Assembly: GCA_947457075.1 (NCBI GenBank)
Contig: CANGUG010000002.1
Span: forward strand, 62,001-126,000
DNA from: Bacteroidota bacterium
GTDB lineage: Bacteria > Bacteroidota > Bacteroidia > Chitinophagales > Chitinophagaceae
Length of the DNA stretch: 64,000 bases
Direction: 5' to 3'
Below the pieces are notes generated by a model, which made no database searches, had not been told where the DNA came from, and worked only from the letters and a program-made list of their open reading frames with translations. The position numbers and the translations under genes are program-made. Positions 35,691-44,733 of the stretch are shown here, piece by piece; positions within the stretch are counted from its first letter, which is position 1, and every line of letters begins with the position of its first letter.

Positions 35691-36428
35691 ATGTTTTCCA
35701 TTAAAAATAAAGTAATTGTTGTTACTGGTGGTAATGGATTGTTAGGAAAACAAATGATTAAGACTTTCAGAGAAAATGGAGCAATTGCTATTTCTGTTGA
35801 TATTCGATTCGAACAACAAGCTGTTGACGATTATGTTATGGATATTACTTGTGAAAATTCAGTAAAAAGTGTTGTAGAAGCTATAATACAGAAATATAAA
35901 AGAATAGATGGATGGGTAAATAATGCATATCCAAGGACAAACGACTGGGGTAACAAATTTGAAAATATTGAATTTGAATCATGGCGTTCAAATGTAGATA
36001 TGCATTTAAATGGTTATTTTTTATGTTGTCAAGTTGTTTTGAATCAAATGAAAGCACAAGGCTCTGGTTCGCTCATAAATATGTCTTCCATTTATGGACT
36101 AATTGGCCCAGATTTCACAATTTATGATGGTACTGAAATGACAATGCCTGCTGCTTATTCAGCAATAAAAGGTGGATTAAATAACCTTACCCGATACTTA
36201 GCTTCTTATTTTGGCAAATATCAAATTCGAATAAATACAATATCCCCAGGGGGAATATTTGATCAACAACCCGAATCTTTTGTGAATAATTACAATAATA
36301 AGGTTCCATTGAAAAGAATGGGAACACCTCAGGACATTGTTTCTGCAGTATACTATCTTCTTACTGATGAATCATCTTATGTAACGGGACATAATCTAGT
36401 AGTAGATGGCGGTTGGACAATAATATAA
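35691..36428 (+). CDS. ptmA: Short-chain dehydrogenase, PtmA-like
   Basis: A classical 245-residue SDR: the TGGNGLLGKQM cofactor loop (residues 12-22), VNNAYPRTNDW (about 80-90), the catalytic serine in INMSSIYGLIGP (about 129-140), YSAIKGGL with the Tyr/Lys pair (about 159-166) and a C-terminal GHNLVVDGGWTI. It matches PtmA of the Campylobacter legionaminate clusters in type and position. There PtmA works with PtmF, possibly in supplying glucosamine-6-phosphate. It follows the class-III aminotransferase by six bases, suggesting the three enzymes cooperate. Substrate unproven. Confidence 0.75.
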   Translation: MFSIKNKVIVVTGGNGLLGKQMIKTFRENGAIAISVDIRFEQQAVDDYVMDITCENSVKSVVEAIIQKYKRIDGWVNNAYPRTNDWGNKFENIEFESWRSNVDMHLNGYFLCCQVVLNQMKAQGSGSLINMSSIYGLIGPDFTIYDGTEMTMPAAYSAIKGGLNNLTRYLASYFGKYQIRINTISPGGIFDQQPESFVNNYNNKVPLKRMGTPQDIVSAVYYLLTDESSYVTGHNLVVDGGWTII

Positions 36429-36441
36429 AATCAATTAAAAT

Positions 36442-36987
36442 ATGTTAACTATTGTTGGAGAAAGAGTAATTCTTAGAGAATTTACCAAAGAAAATCTATA
36501 TGATAAAGAGTATTATAACTGGCTTAGGGATATTGAAGTAATAAATGAATTGTATAAAATAGATTATCTTTTGTCCATTGATTTTGAGATAATCGAGTCT
36601 TATATTTTGAATTTATTAAAATCAAAAAATGATTGTTTCTTTGCAATCTATAGTAAACAATCAGATCAATTTATTGGAACTGTAAAGCTCGGACATATTG
36701 ATTGGAGAGCAAGTCATTGTGATATTGGTATTATGATTGGAGATAAAGATTTTAGAGGAATTGGCTTAAGTAGTGAAGTTGTAAAGCTGGCAGTAAATTA
36801 TGCCTTTGATATATTGTCCATTAGAAAGATTACTGCAGGAACAAGTCAAAAAAATTTACCAATGCAAAAATGTTTTGAAGGAATGGGTTTTAATAAAGAT
36901 GGACAGTTAAGAAAACATTTACTTATCAATGGTGAATTTTATGATCATCTATTATATAGTTTGTTTAAATCAGAATTAAAAAAATAA
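36442..36987 (+). CDS. GNAT-family N-acetyltransferase
   Basis: A 181-residue RimJ/PseH-like acetyltransferase: it begins with GERVILREFTKENLYDKEYYNWLRD and has the acetyl-CoA loop IGDKDFRGIGLSSEVVKLAVNYAFD (about residues 99-123), then KCFEGMGFNKDGQLRKHLLINGEFYDHLLYSL. This pattern is common in surface-sugar loci, where PseH-type enzymes acetylate amino sugars. Since legC is already served by the NeuD-like gene, this one may acetylate the glucosamine moiety at the GDP-GlcN step or decorate the final nonulosonate. Both ideas are inference. Confidence 0.8.
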   Translation: MLTIVGERVILREFTKENLYDKEYYNWLRDIEVINELYKIDYLLSIDFEIIESYILNLLKSKNDCFFAIYSKQSDQFIGTVKLGHIDWRASHCDIGIMIGDKDFRGIGLSSEVVKLAVNYAFDILSIRKITAGTSQKNLPMQKCFEGMGFNKDGQLRKHLLINGEFYDHLLYSLFKSELKK

Positions 36988-36998
36988 AAGAAATAAGT

Positions 36999-38105
36999 AT
37001 GCAATATTGTAAAAATTGTTTAATGCCTGAGACTAGACCTAGAATTCAATTTGATGAGAAAGGGTTTTGTAATGCTTGCGGCTGGTCCGAAGAAAAAAAA
37101 GTTGATATAGATTGGGGTTCAAGACAAGATGAACTTCACGAACTTGTGAACTTCGCAAAAAATAGAAACAAAGAATCTTTTGATGTTATAGCACCATCAA
37201 GTGGTGGTAAAGACAGTAGTTATGTAGCATATAAATTAAAAGAATTAGGCCTAAATCCGCTTACAATAACCCTAAAACCGCCATTACCTTTTGAAATTGG
37301 CGAGAAAAATTTAGAAAATTTTATAAATAGTGGATTCGATCACATACATATTACCCCAAATTATGAGCTTGGTTCCCAAATTGCTAAAAAAGCATTTATT
37401 GAACAAGGACAACCAATGTTTGCATGGATTATGAGTGTTCAAACTGCTATTTTTAGATGCGCTGTCTTATTTGATATACCTTTAGTAATGTTTGGAGAAG
37501 AAGGAGAAGTTGAATATGGAGGAAGTAGCAAATTAAAGAACAAAGCTACATATAATTTGGAGGATAGTATTAAACTATACTTAAGTGGCCAAGATCCAAG
37601 AGTGTTTACCAACAATCAGTTTTCCGATAAACAATTATATTGGTGGAGATATCCAAGCACTGAGGATTTTAAAAAATTAAATCCATCAATAGCACATTGG
37701 TCTTATTTCGAAAACTGGGATCCATATCGCAACTACATGATTGCAAAAGAAAAATATGGATTAGAAGAGTCATCTGAAAGATCTATTGGCACATATACAA
37801 ATTTTGCGCAAACAGATACTAAATTATATGACTTACATGCATATTTAATGTTTTTGAAATTCGGGTTTGGAAGATGTACACAAGACGTTGGAATTGATAT
37901 AAGAAGAGGAGCTCTTACAAGAAAACAAGGGCTGGAGTTGGTGAAATTGTACGATGGAGAATACCCAGAACCATATATTGATGATTATTTAAATTATTTT
38001 AAAATGAGCATTGATGAATTCAATAATGTCTTAGATAATTTTGCCAATAAAAACGTTTTGCATAAAGTAAATGGAAGATGGAAATTAATTAACAAGCCAG
38101 AGTAG
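36999..38105 (+). CDS. N-acetyl sugar amidotransferase (PseA/PtmG/WbpG family)
   Basis: A 368-residue PP-loop ATP-pyrophosphatase. It starts with the zinc-like knuckle YCKNCLMPETRPRIQFD...FCNACGW (residues 2-28) and has the ATP loop PSSGGKDSSYVAYKL (about 66-80), GEEGEVEYGGSSK and a C-terminal ALTRKQGLELVKLYDG. The family converts an N-acetyl group to an acetamidino group, using ammonia from a HisH-like glutaminase and a HisF-like partner, as in Pseudomonas WbpG with its HisH2/HisF2. Those two genes follow immediately. In Campylobacter PtmG is the counterpart in acetamidino-legionaminate formation. Confidence 0.85.
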   Translation: MQYCKNCLMPETRPRIQFDEKGFCNACGWSEEKKVDIDWGSRQDELHELVNFAKNRNKESFDVIAPSSGGKDSSYVAYKLKELGLNPLTITLKPPLPFEIGEKNLENFINSGFDHIHITPNYELGSQIAKKAFIEQGQPMFAWIMSVQTAIFRCAVLFDIPLVMFGEEGEVEYGGSSKLKNKATYNLEDSIKLYLSGQDPRVFTNNQFSDKQLYWWRYPSTEDFKKLNPSIAHWSYFENWDPYRNYMIAKEKYGLEESSERSIGTYTNFAQTDTKLYDLHAYLMFLKFGFGRCTQDVGIDIRRGALTRKQGLELVKLYDGEYPEPYIDDYLNYFKMSIDEFNNVLDNFANKNVLHKVNGRWKLINKPE

Positions 38106-38114
38106 TAATTAAAA

Positions 38115-38732
38115 ATGAAAGTAGGAATAATAAACTATGGAATGGGAAACCTTTTCTCTGTAAAATCTGCATTGAATTTTCTTAAATATGATAATGAATA
38201 TGTAAATAAGCCTAAAGATTTAATTAAATATTCAAAAATAATTTTACCGGGGGTTGGTTCATTTAATCAAGCCATTAATAATTTAAATAATCTGGGTTGG
38301 TCTAATGAAATTAAAGAGATGACAGAGGTCAAACAAATTCCAATTTTAGGTATTTGTTTGGGGATGCAATTAATGGCAGAAATCGGCAAGGAAGATGGAG
38401 AGGCTAATGGTTTAGGTTTAATTAAAGGATTAATTGATAAGTTTTCAATTGAAGATAAAAGTTTAAAAATACCTCACATTGGATTTAATAGAGTTAATTT
38501 TAAAGAAAATGATATACTCTTTAAAAATCTAAACAATAGTCATGCAGATTTTTATTTTGTACATTCTTTTCGTTTAAAAAAAGTAGATAACGACATTATA
38601 ACCTCTGAATGTTTTTATGGTGAACAATTTGTATCAAGTTTCAACAAAGGAAATGTATTTGGAACTCAATTTCATCCAGAAAAAAGCCAAGGTAACGGGC
38701 TAGTGGTATTAAAAAATTTCATAAATTTTTAA
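38115..38732 (+). CDS. hisH: HisH-like glutamine amidotransferase subunit
   Basis: A 205-residue class-I glutaminase: KVGIINYGMGNLFSVKSAL at the N-terminus, the nucleophile cysteine in LGICLGMQLMAE (about residues 78-89) and the His/Glu pair in GTQFHPEKSQG (about 186-196). It hydrolyses glutamine and channels ammonia to a HisF-type partner. No other histidine genes are present and the preceding gene is an N-acetyl sugar amidotransferase, so it most likely serves sugar amidination (HisH2 role) rather than histidine synthesis. The gene lies nine bases after the amidotransferase. Confidence 0.85.
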   Translation: MKVGIINYGMGNLFSVKSALNFLKYDNEYVNKPKDLIKYSKIILPGVGSFNQAINNLNNLGWSNEIKEMTEVKQIPILGICLGMQLMAEIGKEDGEANGLGLIKGLIDKFSIEDKSLKIPHIGFNRVNFKENDILFKNLNNSHADFYFVHSFRLKKVDNDIITSECFYGEQFVSSFNKGNVFGTQFHPEKSQGNGLVVLKNFINF

Positions 38733-38737
38733 AAATT

Positions 38738-39535
38738 GTGCTTAAGAAAAGATTAATTTTTACAATTTTATTACAAAATAAAAAAATTGTTTTAAGTAGA
38801 AACTTTAAGTTACAAAGTGTTGGCTATATTGATTGGGTTATTGAAAATTTTAATATAGATTCACTTTTCAACTCAATTGATGAACTTGTTATTTTAAATA
38901 TGAATAGGTCTGACGACGATTTTTCAATATTTTGCCAACAAGTAGCAAATTTTTCAAAAAACTGTTTCATGCCAATTTCTGCTGGTGGTGGTATAACATC
39001 TGAGTCACATGCAACTGAAATATTGAATTCTGGTGCTGATAAAATAGTTGTTAATTCAATTCTTTTTGAAAATCCTCAGTTAGTAAAAGCTTTGGTTAGA
39101 AAATATGGAAGTCAGTGTATTGTCGCATCAATAGATTATAAAATTATTAATAATGAAAGAAAAGTTTTTACAAAAAATGGAACTTTAAATACAGAATTAG
39201 ATCTTATAAAAGTTGTAGAAGGTATTTTAACTTTAGGCGTTGGTGAAATTTATCTAACTTCTATTGATAAAGACGGTACAGGTTTAGGATATGATATAGA
39301 AGGAATAGAAAAAGTAGTAAATATGTCAACTATTCCTGTAATTGCATCAGGAGGAATCGGTAAGATAGAGCAATTTTCCGAGGGCATTATAGCCACAAAC
39401 GTTGATGGAGTATCAACTGCGAACCTATTTAACTTTGTTGGTGATGCCTTGTTTGATGCACGTGAACATTTAATTGAAAAAGGGATTGATATTGCAATTT
39501 GGAAAAAAATTCACAACTCGAATTCAAATGCTTGA
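38738..39535 (+). CDS. hisF: HisF-like cyclase subunit
   Basis: A 265-residue TIM-barrel protein starting with GTG five bases after hisH. Conserved stretches are RLIFTILLQNKKIVLSRNFK, DELVILNMNRS (the first catalytic Asp of HisF is replaced in this strand), PISAGGGITSESHATEILNSGADKIVVNS (about residues 77-105, in part), IDYKII, YLTSIDKDGTG (about 172-182) and IASGGIGKIEQF. Replacement near residue 50 (LNM instead of LDI/LDA) suggests loss of imidazole-glycerol-phosphate chemistry while the ammonia channel remains. It is expected to form the trio with HisH and the amidotransferase. Confidence 0.83.
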   Translation: MLKKRLIFTILLQNKKIVLSRNFKLQSVGYIDWVIENFNIDSLFNSIDELVILNMNRSDDDFSIFCQQVANFSKNCFMPISAGGGITSESHATEILNSGADKIVVNSILFENPQLVKALVRKYGSQCIVASIDYKIINNERKVFTKNGTLNTELDLIKVVEGILTLGVGEIYLTSIDKDGTGLGYDIEGIEKVVNMSTIPVIASGGIGKIEQFSEGIIATNVDGVSTANLFNFVGDALFDAREHLIEKGIDIAIWKKIHNSNSNA

Positions 39536-40871
39536 TTTACTATTGAATTACGAACATAAAGTAAGAGAAATTGAGTCTTTATGCTTGATTAAAATTGAGA
39601 TGGAAAATCGAGGTTATAAGGTTGCCTTTTCTTGCACATACGATGAAGACAGAGTGCGTTTTAAATATTTTAAAAAAGCCAAGGTAGTTGTAGCATCAAC
39701 ATTATATAATGATGCTTGTTTATTCGAATTTGTTTATAGAATATCTGGTTATACTAAAAAAGTTGTAAATCTTCAATGGGAACAATCACTCACTAACTTT
39801 GATGAGTCAAACAAAGATTTTTATCAAAATCCAAAAGGTTTTGCAAAAGAAGCAGTTCACTTATGTTGGGGTGAGGCATCTAAAAATAGATTACTAAAGA
39901 ATGGTGTGCCGGAAGATCGTGCAATCGTAGTAGGACCTATCCAAATGGATTTACTAAATCCATTTTTTTTAAATTATTATGAAACTAAAAGCCAATTAGC
40001 AAAAAAATTCAATTTAGACGATAGTAAAGAGTGGATCTTATTTATTTCAAGTTTCACTTATACTAATATGACAAAAGAAACTTATGAAGAAGAACTTAAG
40101 TGTTACGGCGAAAGATTAAATGAGTTTAAGGAGCTTTCAATTAAATCTAAAGCCGAAATTTTAAAATGGATAGAAGATGCTTTAAAATTGTACCCTAATA
40201 AATTATTTATATATAGACCACATCCAAGTGAAAAAGAAGATCAAAGGTTGAATTATTTATTGAGCAATTATCCAAACTTTAGAGTTATAAATGATTTGTC
40301 TGTAAAACAATGGATAAAAACATCTGAAAAAATATTTACCTGGTATAGTACAGCTGCAGCTGAAGTTTATTTTTCCAATAAGAATTTTCAAATATTAAGG
40401 CCATTTGAAATACCATTCGATTGGGAAGTAACTATCTATAATAATAGTAAGAAATTAACATGCTACGAAGATTATATTTTTTCTATTGAAAACAATACCA
40501 ATGCTTTTCCTTTAGATCTTAGAATATTAAATTCATATTATAATATAAATAAAGAGCTCACCTCTACAATAAGAATATGTGATATTTTAGAACAAATGAT
40601 TTTGACTGATAATTTTGATATGAGAAAACATAGGTCAAATTTAAAAATTTACATAACATATCAAAGAGTAAGACATCGACTTTTTTTTATAATCAAAGAG
40701 TTTCTAACTAACTTCAATAAGTCAATTTTTATTTTTAAAAATATAAATGACAAGTTAGTTAAGCATGTTTCAATAATGAATCGAATGCAAAACGATAGAA
40801 TAAAAAATCAAGTCAGTAAGAAAGAATTAGAAAAAATTGTATCAAAAATAAAATTTTGTTTCAATGATTGA
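39528..40871 (+). CDS. Surface carbohydrate biosynthesis protein, possible GT-B glycosyltransferase
   Basis: From ATG 39528 the product is 447 residues and overlaps the hisF stop in the ATGCTTGA pattern; the longer frame from 39474 has an atypical N-terminus. It begins LDLLLNYEHKVREIESLCLIKIEMENRGYKV and contains WGEASKNRLLKNGVPEDRAIVVGP (about residues 109-132) and the YRPHPSEKED motif (about 230-239). This resembles the two-domain capsule-type proteins annotated as surface carbohydrate biosynthesis or CDP-glycerol-transferase-like. It directly follows the nonulosonate cassette and may be the nonulosonate transferase, since no classical sialyltransferase is present. That is inference. Confidence 0.62.
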   Translation: MLDLLLNYEHKVREIESLCLIKIEMENRGYKVAFSCTYDEDRVRFKYFKKAKVVVASTLYNDACLFEFVYRISGYTKKVVNLQWEQSLTNFDESNKDFYQNPKGFAKEAVHLCWGEASKNRLLKNGVPEDRAIVVGPIQMDLLNPFFLNYYETKSQLAKKFNLDDSKEWILFISSFTYTNMTKETYEEELKCYGERLNEFKELSIKSKAEILKWIEDALKLYPNKLFIYRPHPSEKEDQRLNYLLSNYPNFRVINDLSVKQWIKTSEKIFTWYSTAAAEVYFSNKNFQILRPFEIPFDWEVTIYNNSKKLTCYEDYIFSIENNTNAFPLDLRILNSYYNINKELTSTIRICDILEQMILTDNFDMRKHRSNLKIYITYQRVRHRLFFIIKEFLTNFNKSIFIFKNINDKLVKHVSIMNRMQNDRIKNQVSKKELEKIVSKIKFCFND

Positions 40872-42324
40872 TATTGAAACAAAGAATGAGAATAAAAATA
40901 TAATTAATAAAATAGTTAAATTTTCTATTCCTTCTATTGTAAGCTTTTTTATTAATATATTTTCAGCTATAATTGTCACTAGATATTACTCACCCTCTGA
41001 TTATGGCCTGATTAATACCTTTAATGCTACATCTATATTCTTAATGTCGATCATTTCTTTAGGATTAGATAGTGGTTTTATTAGATATTATTTTGATTTA
41101 CCACAAGGTTTTAGTAAGAAAGAACTATTTATAACTAGCATATTTGTTCCATTAATAACCCTGATTTTTTTCTCACTAATAATTTATATTTTCTTTTCAA
41201 AAAATTTATCAATTTTAATTTTTGGTTTTGATAATTGGTATTTATTGTTTTTATTATTTCTAAATATATTCTCATCATTATTCATAAGATTTTTTTCAAT
41301 TCTTTTTAGAATGGATGGTGACACATTTACATATACAGTTATAATTATTGGTGCTCAATTAGCGCTAAAAGGAGCTTTAATTTTTGCTGCATTAATAAAA
41401 CCAAGTTTAATATTTTCATTAAATAGTATTGTCATTTCAACACTGTTTGTAATCTTTGGTTTTATTATATCATATTATAAAAAATTCATACCAAATCAAA
41501 TTCAGTTTTTAAATAATTTAAAAAATTTGTTTGATTTTTTTAAATATTCTTTATACTCTTGGCCAGTACCAACTTTGTTATATTTTAATTCTTTAGCAAC
41601 ATTACTTATTATTAGAAATAAAATAGGGATAGATGCAGTTGGTGTATTCTCATCCGTGAGTGTATTCATAGGTTTGATTGGAGTTTTACAAGCGGGTTTT
41701 TCTACTTTTTGGTCAGGTTATATGTACGAAAATTTTGATAAAAAACAAAAACAAATTAAAAAAATAAATGATATAGTATTATTATTAACTGTTTTATTGA
41801 TAGTTGGTTTTGTTATTTTTAGAGATTTAGTTTATTTTTTAATTGGTAAAAATTATCATGAAACAAAATCTTATTTTGCAATTCTTTTGATTTATCCTGT
41901 AATGCTTATTTTAACAGAAACTACCTCTTATGGTATCAGTATAGCGAAAAAATCTGGATTATTGCTAATCATTACATTTTTAACAATATTATTTAATTTA
42001 ATATTAACATTGGTATTAGTTTCTAAGTTTGAAATCTTAGGTGCTTCTTTAGCTTCAGCCTTATCTGGTTTATTCTTCTTTTCACTACAAACCTATTATG
42101 GACAAAAATATTACAGAAGCGTCGAAAATATAAATAAAGTATTTCTGACCATATTTTATATTTTCATAATCGCTTTCGGTAATTTGTTTTTAAATCACTC
42201 AACACTTTTACTTACTATATTTTGTATTATTATATTAGCTGTTATATTATATACTTATAAATCTGTTGTAGGCATTCTTATTAAACTTTTAATTAACAAG
42301 TTAAAATTAGTTAATGTTAGTTAA
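40864..42324 (+). CDS. wzx: Wzx-type oligosaccharide flippase
   Basis: A 486-residue polytopic membrane protein with about 12-14 hydrophobic helices and the MATE/MOP-superfamily N-terminus IVKFSIPSIVSFFINIFSAIIVTRYYSPSDYGLINTFNAT (in parts). The RYYSPSDYGL motif is the usual Wzx signature. It moves lipid-linked repeat units across the inner membrane. It overlaps the upstream gene by eight bases and the polymerase by eleven. A second flippase is encoded at 56080, so the window holds two. Confidence 0.88.
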   Translation: MIDIETKNENKNIINKIVKFSIPSIVSFFINIFSAIIVTRYYSPSDYGLINTFNATSIFLMSIISLGLDSGFIRYYFDLPQGFSKKELFITSIFVPLITLIFFSLIIYIFFSKNLSILIFGFDNWYLLFLLFLNIFSSLFIRFFSILFRMDGDTFTYTVIIIGAQLALKGALIFAALIKPSLIFSLNSIVISTLFVIFGFIISYYKKFIPNQIQFLNNLKNLFDFFKYSLYSWPVPTLLYFNSLATLLIIRNKIGIDAVGVFSSVSVFIGLIGVLQAGFSTFWSGYMYENFDKKQKQIKKINDIVLLLTVLLIVGFVIFRDLVYFLIGKNYHETKSYFAILLIYPVMLILTETTSYGISIAKKSGLLLIITFLTILFNLILTLVLVSKFEILGASLASALSGLFFFSLQTYYGQKYYRSVENINKVFLTIFYIFIIAFGNLFLNHSTLLLTIFCIIILAVILYTYKSVVGILIKLLINKLKLVNVS

Positions 42325-43531
42325 AAATAATTATTCCAGTATTATATTAGTAGTTGCAATTATTCTTTTTCCGTTACAAAAAATTGCCATTTTGTTAATG
42401 GGATCTAGATATGATTTAACTGCTTTTATTTTATTGTTTTTAAGTTTATATTCATTTATTTTTTTTAAAAAAACTACAATCGCCAAAATAATATTTCTTG
42501 CATTTTTTTCAATACAAATTCTAATAACACTATTTTTTCAAATATCCCCTTATTATAGATTTGTTTCAGGTATAGTATGGTTAGGTGGATTATTGTTATT
42601 AATATTAGGATCTAGAAATATTGAATACAATCAAAAAACAATCGCTAAGACAATAATAGGAGTTTTACTTATAACTTCTATTTATATTTGTTTTGAAGGT
42701 TTTATTTTACAGATTGATAGACCGCAAGCATGGTTTTATGAACCATCATTTGCAGGTTTATGTTTATACGGTGGATCATCTGGTGTCCTAATTTCATTAA
42801 TTATGGGAAAACAAAATAAAAAAATTAGATTTATTTTAATACTATGTTTCATTTTATTAATAACAGCTGCTATATTGACATTTTCAATGCATTTTATTAC
42901 ATTTGTTGTTTCATTAATTGTTTTTTTTCTTTTTCTTTTGCCAACCCTTATTTCAATTGATTTTAAAAAAGTACTTTTGTTCTTAAGTTTTGGTTTATTA
43001 ATATTCATAATTGGTGCAAATTTATTCCTATCAAGTCATTTTCAGTCAAGAACAGATATTGCAGATCCAAGTAATTTATCATTACTAGCATGGCTTCAAG
43101 GTTATGATCAAATGATAGCAGCTATTGGTAAATCACCATTTTTTGGTCTTGGATTGGGATCTACCGGCAACTTTAATTTCAAATCAGAATATTCGGATAT
43201 ATTACAATCGGTAGGAAAGTCAGATTTAACATTAAATGACGCATTTTCTTTAGCTTTTCGATTAATAATAGAAATTGGATTGCTTTTTTTTATTCTACTA
43301 CTAATTTTCTTGAAAAAAAAGTTGCGAAAGTTCAAAGTATTATTTTCATACTATAAAAAAAATGGAATGAATATTCCAACGCCAATAATTTTTAATTTTG
43401 TTTTCTCAATTACAGTTATATTAGGTTGTTTTTTAAAAGAACCGTTATACCCTCAATCCTTTTTATATTTAAGTATATTTTTAGTATCATCTATACCCTT
43501 ATATCGTAAAGAATATAAAACAACAAATTGA
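42314..43531 (+). CDS. wzy: Wzy-type O-antigen/capsule polymerase
   Basis: A 405-residue membrane protein with about ten hydrophobic helices and a large periplasmic loop (about residues 235-305). Family assignment rests on topology, the EPSFAG segment near residue 144 seen in many Bacteroidota polymerases, and the Wzx/glycosyltransferase context; sequence conservation in Wzy is low. It would join flipped repeat units into a polymer in the periplasm with Wzz control. The gene begins inside wzx and its end overlaps the next gene's TTG start. Confidence 0.78.
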   Translation: MLVKNNYSSIILVVAIILFPLQKIAILLMGSRYDLTAFILLFLSLYSFIFFKKTTIAKIIFLAFFSIQILITLFFQISPYYRFVSGIVWLGGLLLLILGSRNIEYNQKTIAKTIIGVLLITSIYICFEGFILQIDRPQAWFYEPSFAGLCLYGGSSGVLISLIMGKQNKKIRFILILCFILLITAAILTFSMHFITFVVSLIVFFLFLLPTLISIDFKKVLLFLSFGLLIFIIGANLFLSSHFQSRTDIADPSNLSLLAWLQGYDQMIAAIGKSPFFGLGLGSTGNFNFKSEYSDILQSVGKSDLTLNDAFSLAFRLIIEIGLLFFILLLIFLKKKLRKFKVLFSYYKKNGMNIPTPIIFNFVFSITVILGCFLKEPLYPQSFLYLSIFLVSSIPLYRKEYKTTN

Positions 43532-44733
43532 GTACACTTTTTATCGGGACATATGCAGATAGAAAATTAATTGAAAAAATTAACAAGGTTTCAAGTAATT
43601 CTGCACAAATTTCAATAGCCGCAATCAAATATTCTAAATTAATATCAGAGGGGCTAGATTATAATATATCAAACAATACTAGTTTATTTTTAGTTCCAAT
43701 CGGAATGTATCCTAGTTCTTCAATTCTTTTTTTTAATAAAAAAAATGTAGGTAGTAACAATTTTATACCATTTATAAATGTACTTTTTCTAAAACAAATT
43801 TGTATTGCCATTTACACTTTATATTTTATTTTTCTATGGCAAATTAATAATAAAGGGAAAAAGAAAGTAATTATATTTGGTTTTTTGTATTTACCATTTT
43901 TATTATCATGTATTCCTTTTAGAAATCTAAAAAACACCAAAATAGTATCTTTTGTACCAGACTTGCCGAAATTTGAATTTACATATAGTACAAATAAATT
44001 TTCCTTTAAAAAGTATCTTATACCAACATACATATCACTAACAAATTCAATAATTAATATTAATGATTATTTCGTATTTATAACAAAATTTATGAAAGAT
44101 CATCTACCTCAAAAACCACATTTAATTATTGAAGGTTTTGTAGATTCAAATTTAATTAATATAACAGAATTGAATTGTGTAAAAAATAAAAAGTCTATAA
44201 TGTATGCGGGAGCTTTATTTGAAAAATTTGGAGTTAAAATGTTAATTGATGCTTTTATTGAAATAGATGGTGATTATGAATTATGGCTTTTTGGTTATGG
44301 AGATTTAGATTATTATATTGTTGAAAAATCTAAATTAGACAAAAGAATCAAGTATTTTGGAAATGTTAATAATGAAACAGTATTTGAATTTGAAAAAAAA
44401 GCAAGAATATTATTAAATCCAAGACCTGTTAAACATGAATTTACAAAATATTCTTTTCCGTCTAAAATTTTGGAATATATGAGTTCAGGTACTCCTGTAC
44501 TTACAACTAAACTCCCTGGAATTACAGAAGATTATAACGATAAATTATTCTTTTTTAACAATGATAATTTTCTTGATTTCAAGAATACAATAATTAAATA
44601 TTTAAATTATTCAGATACTAAATTAAGTGCATTTGGATTATCAGCTCGAAATTTTGTAATCAAAGAAAAAAATAATAAAAAACAAATTTCAAAATTAGTT
44701 AAAGAATTGAGAAATTTAAATTATTTAAATTAA
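43528..44733 (+). CDS. Glycosyltransferase family 4-like protein
   Basis: A 401-residue GT-B protein starting at TTG 43528, which overlaps the wzy stop. The C-terminal half carries IMYAGALFEKFGVKMLIDAF (about residues 223-242), a GYGDLDYYI strand and the donor-binding region KARILLNPRPVKHEFTKYSFPSKILEYMSSGTPVLTTKLPGI in parts (about 291-332), with a conserved glutamate in KILEYM. The acceptor and donor are unknown. It abuts the next glycosyltransferase with a one-base overlap (TAATG). Confidence 0.78.
   Translation: MSTLFIGTYADRKLIEKINKVSSNSAQISIAAIKYSKLISEGLDYNISNNTSLFLVPIGMYPSSSILFFNKKNVGSNNFIPFINVLFLKQICIAIYTLYFIFLWQINNKGKKKVIIFGFLYLPFLLSCIPFRNLKNTKIVSFVPDLPKFEFTYSTNKFSFKKYLIPTYISLTNSIININDYFVFITKFMKDHLPQKPHLIIEGFVDSNLINITELNCVKNKKSIMYAGALFEKFGVKMLIDAFIEIDGDYELWLFGYGDLDYYIVEKSKLDKRIKYFGNVNNETVFEFEKKARILLNPRPVKHEFTKYSFPSKILEYMSSGTPVLTTKLPGITEDYNDKLFFFNNDNFLDFKNTIIKYLNYSDTKLSAFGLSARNFVIKEKNNKKQISKLVKELRNLNYLN

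Noticed and set aside
39474..39527. Extended start of the surface carbohydrate protein at 39474
   Set aside because: The extra 18 residues overlap hisF and do not resemble a protein start; ATG 39528 overlaps the hisF stop in a normal coupling arrangement.
38115..39535. A histidine biosynthesis operon based on hisH and hisF
   Set aside because: Only these two subunits are present, directly after an N-acetyl sugar amidotransferase; the rest of the histidine pathway is absent here.
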